A stretch of 64,000 bases of DNA from Archangium violaceum (GTDB lineage: Bacteria; Myxococcota; Myxococcia; Myxococcales; Myxococcaceae): the NCBI RefSeq assembly GCF_016859125.1, contig NZ_CP069338.1:310001-374000 (forward strand). Direction: 5' to 3'. Below the pieces are notes generated by a model. The model was not told the origin of the DNA. It searched no databases and worked only from the letters and a program-made list of their open reading frames with translations. Numbering within the stretch: the stretch's first letter is position 1; each line of letters starts with the position of its first letter. Below, piece by piece: positions 1-8,118 of this stretch. Both the position numbers and the translations under genes were made by a program.

Positions 1-1
1 G

Positions 2-613
2 GCGCCCGCGCTGGCCAACGCCGTGCTCTCCCGCGCCATCCCCGTGGCCAAGGGAATCGACCTGACCCTGGCCCAGCGTGAGCGGGTGCACCGCGCCTGG
101 GACATTCCCAAGGAGGAGACCTTCCGTCCCTTCTTCGTCAAGCATCCGGAGTGGCGCGACACGCCGCCGGTGCTCGGTCGCTTCCACTGGAAGTGGTACT
201 ACGCCATGCACGAGGTGGGCGACGACGGGGTCGCCGCCGAGGTCGCGGACTACCGCCAGAGCCTGACGGCCCGCGAGGTGTGGACCGCCCGGCTCGGCTG
301 GGTCCTGCCGGCGGCCGCCGTCCAGACGATCCTCCACCGGGCTGCGGACAGCGACCTGCTGGCGCATCTGGCGTACCAGGGCAGCATCGAACGGTTCCAC
401 ACACGGCTTCGCGACTTCTACTACCCGTACATGTTCCATGAGCGGCCGTTCCAGCAGGCAGACTTCGAGCAGATGCCCCGCTACCAGCCCAGGCCGTCGA
501 GCGCCTCCCTGCCGATCTCGCCGATGATCGGGCTGCTGGTGTTGGCGGCGCTTGTCTCCGGCGCCGCCGTCACCGGCGTACGGACCCTGTCGTCGTCCGC
601 GGCCCGGGAGTGA
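2..613 (+). CDS. ABC-2 type transporter permease, DUF3526 family (5' truncated)
   Basis: This is the C-terminal part of a permease; the reading frame is open to the first base of the window, so the true start lies upstream. About 203 residues are visible. They contain the stretch HRAWDIPKEE, then FHWKWYYAMHEVGDD, then a hydrophobic segment around the WVLPAAAVQTIL region, a soluble loop, and a final membrane helix (ISPMIGLLVLAALVSG) with a short basic tail. I recognise this pattern from DUF3526 permeases, which pair with an ABC ATPase and often with a second DUF3526 permease in Bacteroidetes and myxobacteria. The partner genes would be upstream, outside the window. The substrate is unknown. 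A TGA ends the gene 48 bp before the stop of the convergent glutathione S-transferase. Confidence 0.7.
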   Translation, partial: APALANAVLSRAIPVAKGIDLTLAQRERVHRAWDIPKEETFRPFFVKHPEWRDTPPVLGRFHWKWYYAMHEVGDDGVAAEVADYRQSLTAREVWTARLGWVLPAAAVQTILHRAADSDLLAHLAYQGSIERFHTRLRDFYYPYMFHERPFQQADFEQMPRYQPRPSSASLPISPMIGLLVLAALVSGAAVTGVRTLSSSAARE

Positions 614-661
614 GCATCAGGGCCCTTCTCCCATGGGAAGCGCTTCGTGGGCATGAGCGCC

Positions 662-1597
662 TCACTCCACCTTCCGCACCTGGAAGCCGAGGCGGGGGAA
701 GTGCACGACGACCTCGCCCGCGCGAGCGTCGACGCGCCGGACGGCGACCTCATTGGGGCGCGAGAGCACGAGCTCCCCTTCCACCGGATCGATGCCGTAG
801 TCGGTCGGCGCCACCGTCACGCGCTCGCCACGCGCGAGGCCGTGCAGGTCGAGGAAGTCCTCACCCTCCGTGGACGCCGGCGTGCTGGCGGCGGCGAGCG
901 CGACGGCCGCGCCACTCTCCATCGTCTCGGAGGTACCGTGGCCCAGCGCCCGGACGCGCTCCATCCATGCCACCAGGTGCGGGTGCGCTTCGAGGATGCC
1001 CGCGACCGCTGTCGCCCCCTGGACGAACCAGATCCCGTGGTAGACGGAGAAGTCGGCGATGCTCGTGGACCTACCGAGCAGCCAGGGCCGGCCGTCCGCG
1101 AGCTGGGCCTCGAGCTGTTGGAGATACAGCCGCAACGCTCCGACCGCTTCCGGAACGTGCATGCGCGGTGCGTTGCCACGGAAGGCCGCCCGGTCCGCAA
1201 TGAACGCCTTGATCTGCTCGGGCGGCTGGTTGCCGAAGACGCTCTGCACGCCCGCCGGCTGGAAGCAATAGGTGATCACGGTCCAGAACAGCGTGAAGTC
1301 CGCCCACTGCGCCTGGATGCGCGCCACCCCCGCGGACTCGGCGGGATACAGCGTTGGCGTGGGGGCGAGCCGCTCCAGCACGTCGGCGATCAGCGCCGTA
1401 TCGCAGTAGATGTCCGCGCCGATCTGCAGCAGGGGCGTTCTGCGATAACCGCCCGTCAGCGAGATCACATCCGGCTTGGGCATGACCGTGGGGATGATGA
1501 CGGAGTTCCAGTGCAGGCCCTTGAAGCCGAGGATGGCACGGACCTTCTCGGAGAAGGGTGAACGCGGGTAGTGGTGGAGGATGAGTTGATGGGACAT
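662..1597 (-). CDS. glutathione S-transferase family protein
   Basis: 311 residues. The N-terminal 80 or so residues form a thioredoxin-like GST domain (LILHHYPRSPFSEKVRAIL, then the cis-Pro region RRTPLLQIGADIY and the CDTALIADVLE segment). An all-helical GST C-terminal domain follows (WLLGRSTSIADFSVYHG near residues 175-190). Roughly 85 further residues after the GST domain are not part of a standard GST and are unassigned. The enzyme would be cytosolic and conjugate glutathione or a related thiol to electrophiles; the substrate cannot be told. The chosen ATG at 1597 opens directly into the GST fold. The frame is open 74 codons further upstream, but that part is not GST-like. It is divergent from the secreted protein at 1846. 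Confidence 0.85.
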   Translation of the reverse strand: MSHQLILHHYPRSPFSEKVRAILGFKGLHWNSVIIPTVMPKPDVISLTGGYRRTPLLQIGADIYCDTALIADVLERLAPTPTLYPAESAGVARIQAQWADFTLFWTVITYCFQPAGVQSVFGNQPPEQIKAFIADRAAFRGNAPRMHVPEAVGALRLYLQQLEAQLADGRPWLLGRSTSIADFSVYHGIWFVQGATAVAGILEAHPHLVAWMERVRALGHGTSETMESGAAVALAAASTPASTEGEDFLDLHGLARGERVTVAPTDYGIDPVEGELVLSRPNEVAVRRVDARAGEVVVHFPRLGFQVRKVE

Positions 1598-1728
1598 GCG
1601 CGGGGACTCTAGCCCGCTCCCCCCCTCGACCTCCGGGTACTCTCTTCGCCCACTTGTCCGACAGTCTGCCTCCGTCGACGAGCGGCCCGGTGGGGACCCG
1701 ATTCGCGCCCTGCCACGCCCACAATCGA

Positions 1729-1776
1729 GGACCTGTCCTGTCGAGTGAACAGGTCCTGTTCTCGGGAGAGGACAGG
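1729..1776. promoter_or_regulatory. cluster of CCTGT/ACAGG half-sites, including a 15-bp perfect palindrome
   Basis: In the gap between the divergent GST and secreted-protein genes, CCTGT or its complement occurs five times in 48 bp. GAACAGGTCCTGTTC (1747-1761) is a palindrome with 7-bp arms around one base. GGACCTGT (1729-1736) pairs with ACAGGTCC (1749-1756), and CCTGTCC (1732-1738) pairs with GGACAGG (1770-1776). Overlapping inverted repeats of one half-site suggest an operator bound by a dimeric regulator. The regulator is not identifiable from the sequence. Confidence 0.5.
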
Positions 1777-1845
1777 AGAAGCGCGACAGCGGGCCCGCCG
1801 GGTACGAGGCATCGCGCAAGCCCCAACGTGCCCTATCCTCGAGCC

Positions 1846-3099
1846 ATGGGACGAGACTGGGTCAGGATGCTCGCGGGAAGGGTCAGACGGTCGTGGCCAA
1901 GCATGGTGCTGGGGAGCTGCGTGCTCCTCCAGCCCCTGTCTGGCGCCGCGGCCCCCGGCGACTGGTTCTCGGATGACTTCGAGACGGGAACGCTGCGCAC
2001 GAGCGACACCCCCGCGGGCCGGTGGGACAGCACCGGAGCCAGCAGCCCCAATACCCTCACCAACGGGACGGCGGGGGCGCACCGGGGACAGTACGGGCTC
2101 ACCGTGGTCGATCGCACCAGCAACGCGGGCTCCCAGGCGAACGCCAACGTCGTGCGTGACCCCTTGACCACGGAGCTCCACGTCCGGACGTGGCTGCGCC
2201 TGCGGGCTGTCAGCACGCCCGGAAGCATGGTGGTCCTGCAGGCCCTGCCGGCGAGGCTGGAGCTGCGGCTGCTCGCGCCCGGCCCCATCTGGGAGCTGGC
2301 GGGGAGGAATGGCGCGGACCAGTCGACCTACGTCAGCATCCATGGCTCGCGGGTGGAGGAGGAGCGATGGTACCTGGTCGAGTTCAGCGCTTGGGGACTG
2401 GGCACCAACGCCGGAGAGGCCAAACTATGGGTGGACGGCGTCGAGCAGGGGGTCTTCTCCGGGCGCGACTGGCGCGGCACGAACTACCTGATGAGCAGGT
2501 TGGTGGTGGGCGAGCCGTGGGCGGATGCGGGAAACTTCATCGGCTCCATCGACTTCGATGACGTGCGGGTGAGCGCCACGCCCATGGCGAGCCGCCTGGA
2601 GCTCCGACGACCGGTTGGCGCGGGGGACTCCTCGGGGTGCGTCGCCGTGGACGTGTCCCTGAGGAGCTCCGCCACCGGTGCGCCCGCGCCCGCGCCGTAC
2701 ACGATGGAGGTGGCCCTGGCCGTCACGGAGGGAGCGGGCCGCTTCCACGTGGATGCGGCCTGCGGGTTCCCGGTGCCGGGCGCGCTCCTCCTCGCGGGAG
2801 CCTCCGAACAGCGCGTGTACTTCCGACCTGGCGGCACCGGAGGAAAGGCGACGGTGAAGGCCACGCACCCGGACTTCCTCTCCGCGACGCTCCCCCTGGA
2901 GGGAATCGCGCCTCCCGATGGAGAGGGAGACCCGGACGAGGACCCGGTGGGGCCCTGGACGACGGACCTGGGCTGCACCTCGGCACCAGGAGCCCTCGTG
3001 GCGCTGCCGGTGCTCCTGTGGCCCTGGATCCGATTCAGGCGCCGATGGCACACTCCGAAGAGTCCCCATTGCGCGCGAATCTCGGAATCGACGGGGTGA
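1846..3099 (+). CDS. secreted LamG/concanavalin-like protein with a possible C-terminal surface-sorting tail
   Basis: 417 residues from the ATG at 1846, chosen because it begins a signal peptide (basic N-terminus, then MVLGSCVLLQPLSGAAA). The body to about residue 245 (WFSDDFETG at the start, a VDGVEQGVF segment, and FIGSIDFDDVRVS near the end) looks like a LamG/concanavalin-type beta-sandwich, common in secreted carbohydrate-binding proteins. A less recognisable beta-rich part follows to about residue 365. The end has GC, a hydrophobic segment (APGALVALPVLLWPWI) and RFRRR, which resembles the MYXO-CTERM sorting signal, although 16 residues follow the arginine cluster. A weak hairpin (CTCCC at 3140-3144, GGGAG at 3150-3154) followed by a T-rich run lies after the stop. 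Function unknown. Confidence 0.7.
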   Translation: MGRDWVRMLAGRVRRSWPSMVLGSCVLLQPLSGAAAPGDWFSDDFETGTLRTSDTPAGRWDSTGASSPNTLTNGTAGAHRGQYGLTVVDRTSNAGSQANANVVRDPLTTELHVRTWLRLRAVSTPGSMVVLQALPARLELRLLAPGPIWELAGRNGADQSTYVSIHGSRVEEERWYLVEFSAWGLGTNAGEAKLWVDGVEQGVFSGRDWRGTNYLMSRLVVGEPWADAGNFIGSIDFDDVRVSATPMASRLELRRPVGAGDSSGCVAVDVSLRSSATGAPAPAPYTMEVALAVTEGAGRFHVDAACGFPVPGALLLAGASEQRVYFRPGGTGGKATVKATHPDFLSATLPLEGIAPPDGEGDPDEDPVGPWTTDLGCTSAPGALVALPVLLWPWIRFRRRWHTPKSPHCARISESTG

Positions 3100-3188
3100 C
3101 CGATGATTTCGAGCCGGGCCGGCCGTCCATGGGTTGAGGCTCCCATGTAGGGAGTCATTTTCTCAACTCTCAATCAGGAGGATCCGTC

Positions 3189-3611
3189 ATGGCGATCAAG
3201 GCAGCGACCCCCTACTTCATCCTCAACGGAAGGACCGAGCAGGCCATCGCCCTCTACCAACGTGCCCTCGGCGCGAAGCTCGAGACGCTGCAGCGGTTCG
3301 GAGACGTCAACCAGAGCTGTCCCGCGGCGATGAAGAGCCGGGTCATGCACGCGATGCTGCGCGTGGACGACGCGACCCTGATGATGAGCGACGGCCCCAA
3401 CGAGGAGGCGCCGCCGCGGGGCGGAAGCGTGAGCGTCGCCCTCACCATCGATGATCCCGATCAGGCAAGGCGATGCTTCGACGCGCTGGCGACGAACGGC
3501 CAGGTCATCCAAGCGCTCATCGACGCTCCTTGGGGTGGCCTGTTCGGCGTGGTTTGCGACGAGTTCGGCATCAGCTGGATGTTCAACAGCGCCAGGGTCA
3601 AGAGTTCCTGA
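3189..3611 (+). CDS. VOC family protein, PhnB-like
   Basis: 140 residues, the usual size of a single-chain PhnB-type member of the vicinal oxygen chelate superfamily. It begins ATPYFILNGRTEQAIALYQ, has LMMSDGPNEE in the middle, and ends APWGGLFGVVCDEFGISWMF, matching the paired beta-alpha-beta-beta-beta modules of PhnB/'3-demethylubiquinone methyltransferase-like' proteins. Members of this group are mostly of unknown function and many lack the full metal-ligand set. A strong Shine-Dalgarno, AGGAGG, sits at the right distance before the ATG. The gene stands alone and converges on the glycoside hydrolase at 3696, with a strong hairpin between them. Confidence 0.85.
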   Translation: MAIKAATPYFILNGRTEQAIALYQRALGAKLETLQRFGDVNQSCPAAMKSRVMHAMLRVDDATLMMSDGPNEEAPPRGGSVSVALTIDDPDQARRCFDALATNGQVIQALIDAPWGGLFGVVCDEFGISWMFNSARVKSS

Positions 3612-3656
3612 GAGTGCCTCGCCCTGGCGGAGTAATCCCCCAACACCTCCTCATCG

Positions 3657-3686
3657 GGGGCGCGAAGGCCATCTGCTTCGCGCCCC
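3657..3686. terminator. bidirectional hairpin terminator between convergent genes
   Basis: GGGGCGCGAAG (3657-3667) and CTTCGCGCCCC (3676-3686) form a perfect 11-bp stem with an 8-base loop. It lies between the ends of the VOC gene (3611) and the minus-strand glycoside hydrolase (3696). No T-tract follows, as is usual for high-GC terminators. Confidence 0.65.
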
Positions 3687-3695
3687 TGCTGCTGG

Positions 3696-5402
3696 CTACT
3701 GGCGGAACACCTCGACATCATCGAAGTAGAAGGCAGAGTAGGCCGGTGCATCGGACAGGAAGCCGATCGTCAGCTGTCCTGCGGTGACCTGGATGTTGGG
3801 GATGGAGACCTGGGTCCAGGCGGACGTCTTCGCGACGGGCAGACGGAGGATCGTCCCCGTTCCGTCGAAATCCTTGGCGTGCATCTCCGCGCGCGTCTGC
3901 CCACCCGAGGAGTAGACCCAGGCGCGCAGCGTATAGGTCCCGTTCGCCAGTCCGGAGAGGGGCTGGTAGGTGAAGACATGATAGGGCACGGTCTTGTAGT
4001 GCGTGCCGTGGAGGTTGTTCTCCTGCCGCCCGCCGTAGGTCTCAGCGAAGTCCGCGTCCTCCGAGCCGTTGGGAGACCAGGTGCTCCACCCGGAGGGCTG
4101 CTGCGTCCAGCCATCCTGGTCGAAGCTCGGGTTGACGACCTGGACCGTGCCGGTAGGAGGTGGAGGCGTGGTGCTGGTCCACATCCGCTTCAACTCCTGG
4201 AACGCGGAGCGGTAGTAGCGTCCGCTGGTCACTCCGCCCTCGAGCGCCGTGGAGAGCCCGAACCATTCCTCGTTCATGAAGTAGTCGGGCCCGAGGTTCC
4301 CGTTGGCGAACCCTCCGTCGTCGTGGACGCTCCAATCCCCAGCGGACTTCCACCACTCATCATTCCACTCGAAGACCACGCCTCCCAGCAGCGCGCGGGA
4401 GGAGGTGGCGCTCAGGTTGGGGAGCATCGTGTTCTCCCAGCGGTTCTTGTAGAAGTTGGCCTGATTCCGCTGGGCTTGCGCGAAGCCCTGGCCATCCCAC
4501 GTGCCGTGATCACAGCCCACGCTGTTATCGCAGGCGTCATAACCAAACTCCGTGAACAGGAGCGGCTTGTTGAGCGGGTAGTTCTGGATGATGTTCTTGA
4601 AGCCCTGCTCGGTGTTGTAGATGTTGAGCGACCAGACATCCACGGCGGGCGCTCGATTGAGCAGGCTGGTGTTGTGGATGTCCAGCTGGGGGTTGTCTCC
4701 CAGCACCACGGTATAGGGATGCGAGGCATCCGCCTGGCTCTTCGCCTCGCTCACCGCCTCCTGGTAGAAGGTGAACAGCTCCGCGGGGGTGAGTGGCCCG
4801 CGCTTGCCGTCGAAGTTGTTCTCGTTGCCGAAGGCCCACATGAGGACCATCGGGAAGTCGTTCCGGTTCTTGAAGACGTTGATGATGTTGCGGAACTGGA
4901 GCTTGTGGCGGGTCCGCGCGTCCTTGTTGAACTTCACCTGCTGGCCCGGGCGGTAGTCCACTCCCTCGGGCAGCCAGTAGTTCATGATGACGTAGATGCC
5001 TTGCTTGTCGGCCTCGGTCATGACGGTGCGGTAACGGCTGAGTACCGCCGGGTCCACCCGGGGCATGTCGAGGGAGGGATCGTTCTGTTCGTTCCAGTTC
5101 TGGAACAGCCGATCGTACTTCACGTAGACGCGGATCGTGTTGACACCCATCTCCTTCATCTTGGCGAAGTCACTGAGGACAACCCCCGTGTCCATGGTCC
5201 AGTCATCGGGCCAGTTGCCAGGCCCCGTTCTGGGCACGGGCTGGTAGTTGACCCCGCGCACCACGAAGGGCTTGCCCGCGACCAGGAGCTGCTTGTTGGA
5301 GACGGTGAGTGATTCCGGGAGTCGGCCCGCATGGGCCTCCAGGGCCATCCCGCTCATCGCGACGAAGGCCATCCCCACGAGCAACCAGTGTATGATTCTC
5401 AT
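3696..5402 (-). CDS. secreted clan GH-A glycoside hydrolase with C-terminal carbohydrate-binding module
   Basis: 568 residues. A signal peptide ends near residue 25 (ALEAHA). A TIM-barrel catalytic domain of clan GH-A follows, with RGVNYQP at the start and GNENNF (Glu194, the likely acid/base after the conserved Asn) and LFTEFGYDA (Glu285, the likely nucleophile). The nearest families are GH2 barrels, GH5 and GH72-like enzymes; I cannot choose among them. A Pro/Thr linker near residue 415 leads to a 140-residue beta-sandwich typical of CBM4/9-type modules (FTYQPLSGLANGTYTLRAWV, FYFDDVEVF). It probably degrades an extracellular polysaccharide. The ATG at 5402 is chosen because AAGGA lies 8 bases upstream and the signal peptide starts there; the open frame extends further. 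Confidence 0.8.
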   Translation of the reverse strand: MRIIHWLLVGMAFVAMSGMALEAHAGRLPESLTVSNKQLLVAGKPFVVRGVNYQPVPRTGPGNWPDDWTMDTGVVLSDFAKMKEMGVNTIRVYVKYDRLFQNWNEQNDPSLDMPRVDPAVLSRYRTVMTEADKQGIYVIMNYWLPEGVDYRPGQQVKFNKDARTRHKLQFRNIINVFKNRNDFPMVLMWAFGNENNFDGKRGPLTPAELFTFYQEAVSEAKSQADASHPYTVVLGDNPQLDIHNTSLLNRAPAVDVWSLNIYNTEQGFKNIIQNYPLNKPLLFTEFGYDACDNSVGCDHGTWDGQGFAQAQRNQANFYKNRWENTMLPNLSATSSRALLGGVVFEWNDEWWKSAGDWSVHDDGGFANGNLGPDYFMNEEWFGLSTALEGGVTSGRYYRSAFQELKRMWTSTTPPPPTGTVQVVNPSFDQDGWTQQPSGWSTWSPNGSEDADFAETYGGRQENNLHGTHYKTVPYHVFTYQPLSGLANGTYTLRAWVYSSGGQTRAEMHAKDFDGTGTILRLPVAKTSAWTQVSIPNIQVTAGQLTIGFLSDAPAYSAFYFDDVEVFRQ

Positions 5403-5525
5403 GAAAGGCATCCTTTGAGGTTGATGGGCCCGCTCTATGCCATGGGGAGCATTCCTTCCAAAAGCAGCTTTGTTGGTATTCCGAGCTTTCTTTGAGAATC
5501 CTACAATGAGCACGCGGGGAGCCGC

Positions 5526-6494
5526 TCAGTAACCCGCCTCCTTGTCCACGACGTTCATCAGCGGCTCGTCGTTCTCGAATCTGTCGAGGTTGCGCAGGAA
5601 CAACGCCACGGCGTCCTCCCTCCAGGTGGGCGTCTGGTCGGCGCAATGAGGTGAAAGCAGGACGTTCTCGAGCCGCCAGAAGGCATGCCCTGGTGGCAGC
5701 GGCTCGGTCTCGAAGACATCCAGCGCGGCCCCTCGCAGGCGTCCCTCCTCCAGGGCTTTCACCAGCGCCTGTTCGTCCACGGTGCTGCCGCGGCCGATGT
5801 TGATCAACACCGACTGTGGCTTCATCGCCCGCAGCTCCGCTTCACCCATCAACCGCTGCGTTCCGGGCGTGTGGGGCATGGCCAGGAGCAGGTAATCCGA
5901 GGCGGCGATCATCTCCAGCCTCCGCTCGAGGGGAAACAGCTCATCCACCAGAGGATCTCCCTCGCTCCGCGACGGCCGGCGCCGGCAGGCCAGGACGCGC
6001 ATGCCGAAGGGCCTGGCTCGCTCCGCGACCGCGCGGCCGATGTCCCCGTACCCGAGGATGCCCAGTGTCCGTCCACGCAGTTCCACGGGGGTGTACTGTT
6101 CCCAGCGCGCCTCGCCCTGCTGGCGCACCAGGCGGCGCAAGTCCTTGGCGAAGAACAACATCGCGGCCAGGGCGAACTCACCGAGCGAACCGCTGTAGAC
6201 CCCCTTGGAGTTGGTGAGGGGAAGGGGACCGTGGATGAGCTCCTCGAAGAGGAGGTTCTCCACCCCCGCGGAGAGGGCGTGAATCCATCGCAGGGCCTTC
6301 GCCCGTGGTAGCAGCGTGCGCAGCAGCTCCTTCTTCTGCACGCCCACCAGGAGCACCTGGGCTCGTTCGATGGCCGGGCCCAGGCGCTCTTCCGTGAGGC
6401 CCACGGTGAGGGTGATTCTCGGAGCCAGCCGCTCGAGCTGCTTCAGGTACGGTGACGAGGGATCCGCCAGGACCAGCAGATGATAGACGTTCAT
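5526..6494 (-). CDS. D-2-hydroxyacid dehydrogenase, NAD(P)-binding
   Basis: 322 residues, standard length for the family. The Rossmann signature LGYGDIGRAVAERA is near residues 147-160. The catalytic triad is complete: Arg235 in NIGRGSTVDE, Glu264 in DVFETEPLP, and His283 in LSPHCAD. Enzymes of this type reduce 2-ketoacids to D-2-hydroxyacids in the cytosol, or the reverse; the substrate (glyoxylate, hydroxypyruvate, phosphoglycerate or other) is not defined by visible motifs. There is no ACT or other regulatory domain, which argues against serA. It lies 3 bp downstream of the TetR gene on the same strand, so the two are probably co-transcribed. Confidence 0.88.
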   Translation of the reverse strand: MNVYHLLVLADPSSPYLKQLERLAPRITLTVGLTEERLGPAIERAQVLLVGVQKKELLRTLLPRAKALRWIHALSAGVENLLFEELIHGPLPLTNSKGVYSGSLGEFALAAMLFFAKDLRRLVRQQGEARWEQYTPVELRGRTLGILGYGDIGRAVAERARPFGMRVLACRRRPSRSEGDPLVDELFPLERRLEMIAASDYLLLAMPHTPGTQRLMGEAELRAMKPQSVLINIGRGSTVDEQALVKALEEGRLRGAALDVFETEPLPPGHAFWRLENVLLSPHCADQTPTWREDAVALFLRNLDRFENDEPLMNVVDKEAGY

Positions 6495-6497
6495 GGG

Positions 6498-7148
6498 TCA
6501 GATGCGCCGTGCTCCAGTAGGGTAGTTCCGGCGATTCGACGGCGAGAGAACTTCGTGGGCGTTCAGGACGCTCATCGACAAGGACACCGTGCCGAGAAGC
6601 TCCTCGCGAGGGGCGCCATCCCTGGCCCGTAGCGACAAGCCCTGCATGACGGTGCAGTAGAAGGCGGCCAGGGCCTTCGTATCGACATGGGCGGGCAGGT
6701 CGCCCTCTCGCACTCCTCGCTCGATTCGCTGCTGGATCCGCCTGAGGGTGGCGTGTCTCATTTCCACGAGGAAGCCCCCGAGTGGGGCATTGTCCGGAGC
6801 GCAGTTGACGAGCCCCAGGACCACCAGGCAGCCCTTCGTGTGGGGAGCGGCCAACGCGATCTCCACGCTCTCCCTCAACATGGCCTCGATGGCTTCCTGG
6901 ACTGTCGCCACCTCGTCCAGGACTCGCATGCTGCCGGCACCGGACGTGCCCAGATACAACTCGAACGCCTCGCGGAAAGCGGCCTCCTTCGAACCGAAGG
7001 CCGCGTAGAAGCTCGGCGGATTGATGCCCATGGCCGAGGTGAGATCGGCGATCTGTGCCCCCTCGTACCCCTTGGCCCAGAACACCTCCAACGCGCGCCG
7101 CAGCGCGAGATCGCGATCGAAACTCCGGGGTCTTCCTCGATTCGACAT
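6498..7148 (-). CDS. TetR family transcriptional regulator
   Basis: 216 residues. The N-terminal helix-turn-helix (about residues 10-55: FDRDLALRRALEVFWAKGYEGAQI, then LTSAMGINPPSFYAAFGSKE) is the typical TetR DNA-binding domain. The C-terminal part (TKGCLVVLGLVNCAP, then RRIQQRIERGVREGDLP) resembles the ligand domain of the AcrR/YxaF-type subgroup. The ATG at 7148 is preferred over one 39 codons upstream because the HTH begins right after it and the upstream stretch overlaps the likely operators. It is divergent from the SnoaL protein, with repeats in the shared gap, so it probably represses itself and that neighbour. Confidence 0.88.
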   Translation of the reverse strand: MSNRGRPRSFDRDLALRRALEVFWAKGYEGAQIADLTSAMGINPPSFYAAFGSKEAAFREAFELYLGTSGAGSMRVLDEVATVQEAIEAMLRESVEIALAAPHTKGCLVVLGLVNCAPDNAPLGGFLVEMRHATLRRIQQRIERGVREGDLPAHVDTKALAAFYCTVMQGLSLRARDGAPREELLGTVSLSMSVLNAHEVLSPSNRRNYPTGARRI

Positions 7149-7150
7149 GT

Positions 7151-7239
7151 CGGCTCTATTTCTGTAGCCGGGATTATGGAATTTCTTGACGCTCCCCATC
7201 AAGGCCCCTATTTCTGTAGTCGGTTCTACATAAAGGGGC
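7151..7239. promoter_or_regulatory. probable TetR operators in a divergent promoter
   Basis: CTATTTCTGTAG occurs twice, at 7156-7167 and 7208-7219, 52 bp apart, which is about five helical turns. Each copy sits in an inverted repeat: CGGCT (7151-7155) with AGCCG (7166-7170) around the first, and TGTAG (7215-7219) with CTACA (7226-7230), flanked by GCCCCT (7204-7209) and AGGGGC (7234-7239), around the second. Two same-face sites between divergent genes fit binding by the adjacent TetR protein. Confidence 0.5.
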
Positions 7240-7242
7240 GGT

Positions 7243-8085
7243 ATGGTGGAGCAACCCGATAGCAACAGCCGGTTGAGGGCGGTCCAGGACTATTTCAGGA
7301 AGGTGGATCTCAGAGACCCTGGAATCATGGAGCTCTTCACCGACGACGTGCAGTTGTTCTTCCCCAAGTTTGGCGTGAGCCGAGGCAAGGCCGGGCTCGC
7401 GAGGTTCTCGCAACTGCTCACGAGCTACCTGGAGAGCATCGAGCACGACATCGAGGGCTTTCGTTACGTGGTCTCGGGCGACAGCATCGTGGTCGAGGGA
7501 ACGGAGCGCGGCGTGACGCGCGACGGTGTGCACTGGCCGGACAACGAGATCTCCCAGGGCCGCTTCTGCAATGTCTTTGAATTCGAGGGGCCGCTGATCC
7601 GGCGCGTTCATATCTACGTCGATCCGGACTTCACCAGCGCGGACCTGGAGCGTGTCCGGCTCCTACGGGGCGGACCCGCGGAGCACGCGGATACCCGCAC
7701 CATCGCCAGCACCTATTTCGAACGCCTGCGAGCGGGAGCGGAGCCGGACGCCCTCGCGTCGCTGTTCAGCGAGGACGTCGACTGGGATATCCCAGGCGAC
7801 ACCCGTCGGGTCCCCTGGATAGGGAAAAGAAAGGGGCGTGCTGGCGTTGCGGGCTTCTTCCGCGAGCTTCGGGAGCAGGTCGAATCACTCCGCTTCGAGG
7901 TCCGCTCGCTCGTCGTCGAAGGCAACGAGGCCGTGGCGCCAGGCCACCTGGAATCACGGGTCAAGAGCACGGGCAGAATCATCGACAGTGAATTCGCCCT
8001 ACACCTGACGGTACGGAACGGCCTCATCGTTCGCTACCGGCTCTTCGAGGACAGCCACGCGGTGGCGAGGGCGACGGGCCCCTGA
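7243..8085 (+). CDS. tandem SnoaL-like (NTF2-fold) domain protein
   Basis: 280 residues with two NTF2-fold domains. The first covers about residues 8-135 (QDYFRKVDLRDPGIMELFTD opens it) and the second about residues 148-275 (STYFERLRAGAEPDALASLF opens it). The fold is used by SnoaL-type cyclases, ketosteroid isomerase-like enzymes and stress proteins. Both halves keep the opening pattern of helices followed by the 'LF-D-V' strand, so a duplication is likely. I see no catalytic signature that sets the reaction. The gene diverges from a TetR regulator across a 94-bp gap with repeated operator-like sites, so it is probably the regulated target. Confidence 0.78.
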   Translation: MVEQPDSNSRLRAVQDYFRKVDLRDPGIMELFTDDVQLFFPKFGVSRGKAGLARFSQLLTSYLESIEHDIEGFRYVVSGDSIVVEGTERGVTRDGVHWPDNEISQGRFCNVFEFEGPLIRRVHIYVDPDFTSADLERVRLLRGGPAEHADTRTIASTYFERLRAGAEPDALASLFSEDVDWDIPGDTRRVPWIGKRKGRAGVAGFFRELREQVESLRFEVRSLVVEGNEAVAPGHLESRVKSTGRIIDSEFALHLTVRNGLIVRYRLFEDSHAVARATGP

Positions 8086-8118
8086 CCCGGGCAGGGGCGG
8101 CCGGTGTCCACCACCCGT

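Noticed and set aside
1747-1761. Palindrome GAACAGGTCCTGTTC considered as a LexA/SOS box
   Set aside because: Spacing is GAAC-N7-GTTC, which fits neither the Gram-positive GAAC-N4-GTTC box nor the enterobacterial CTGT-N8-ACAG box, and the flanking genes are not DNA repair genes.
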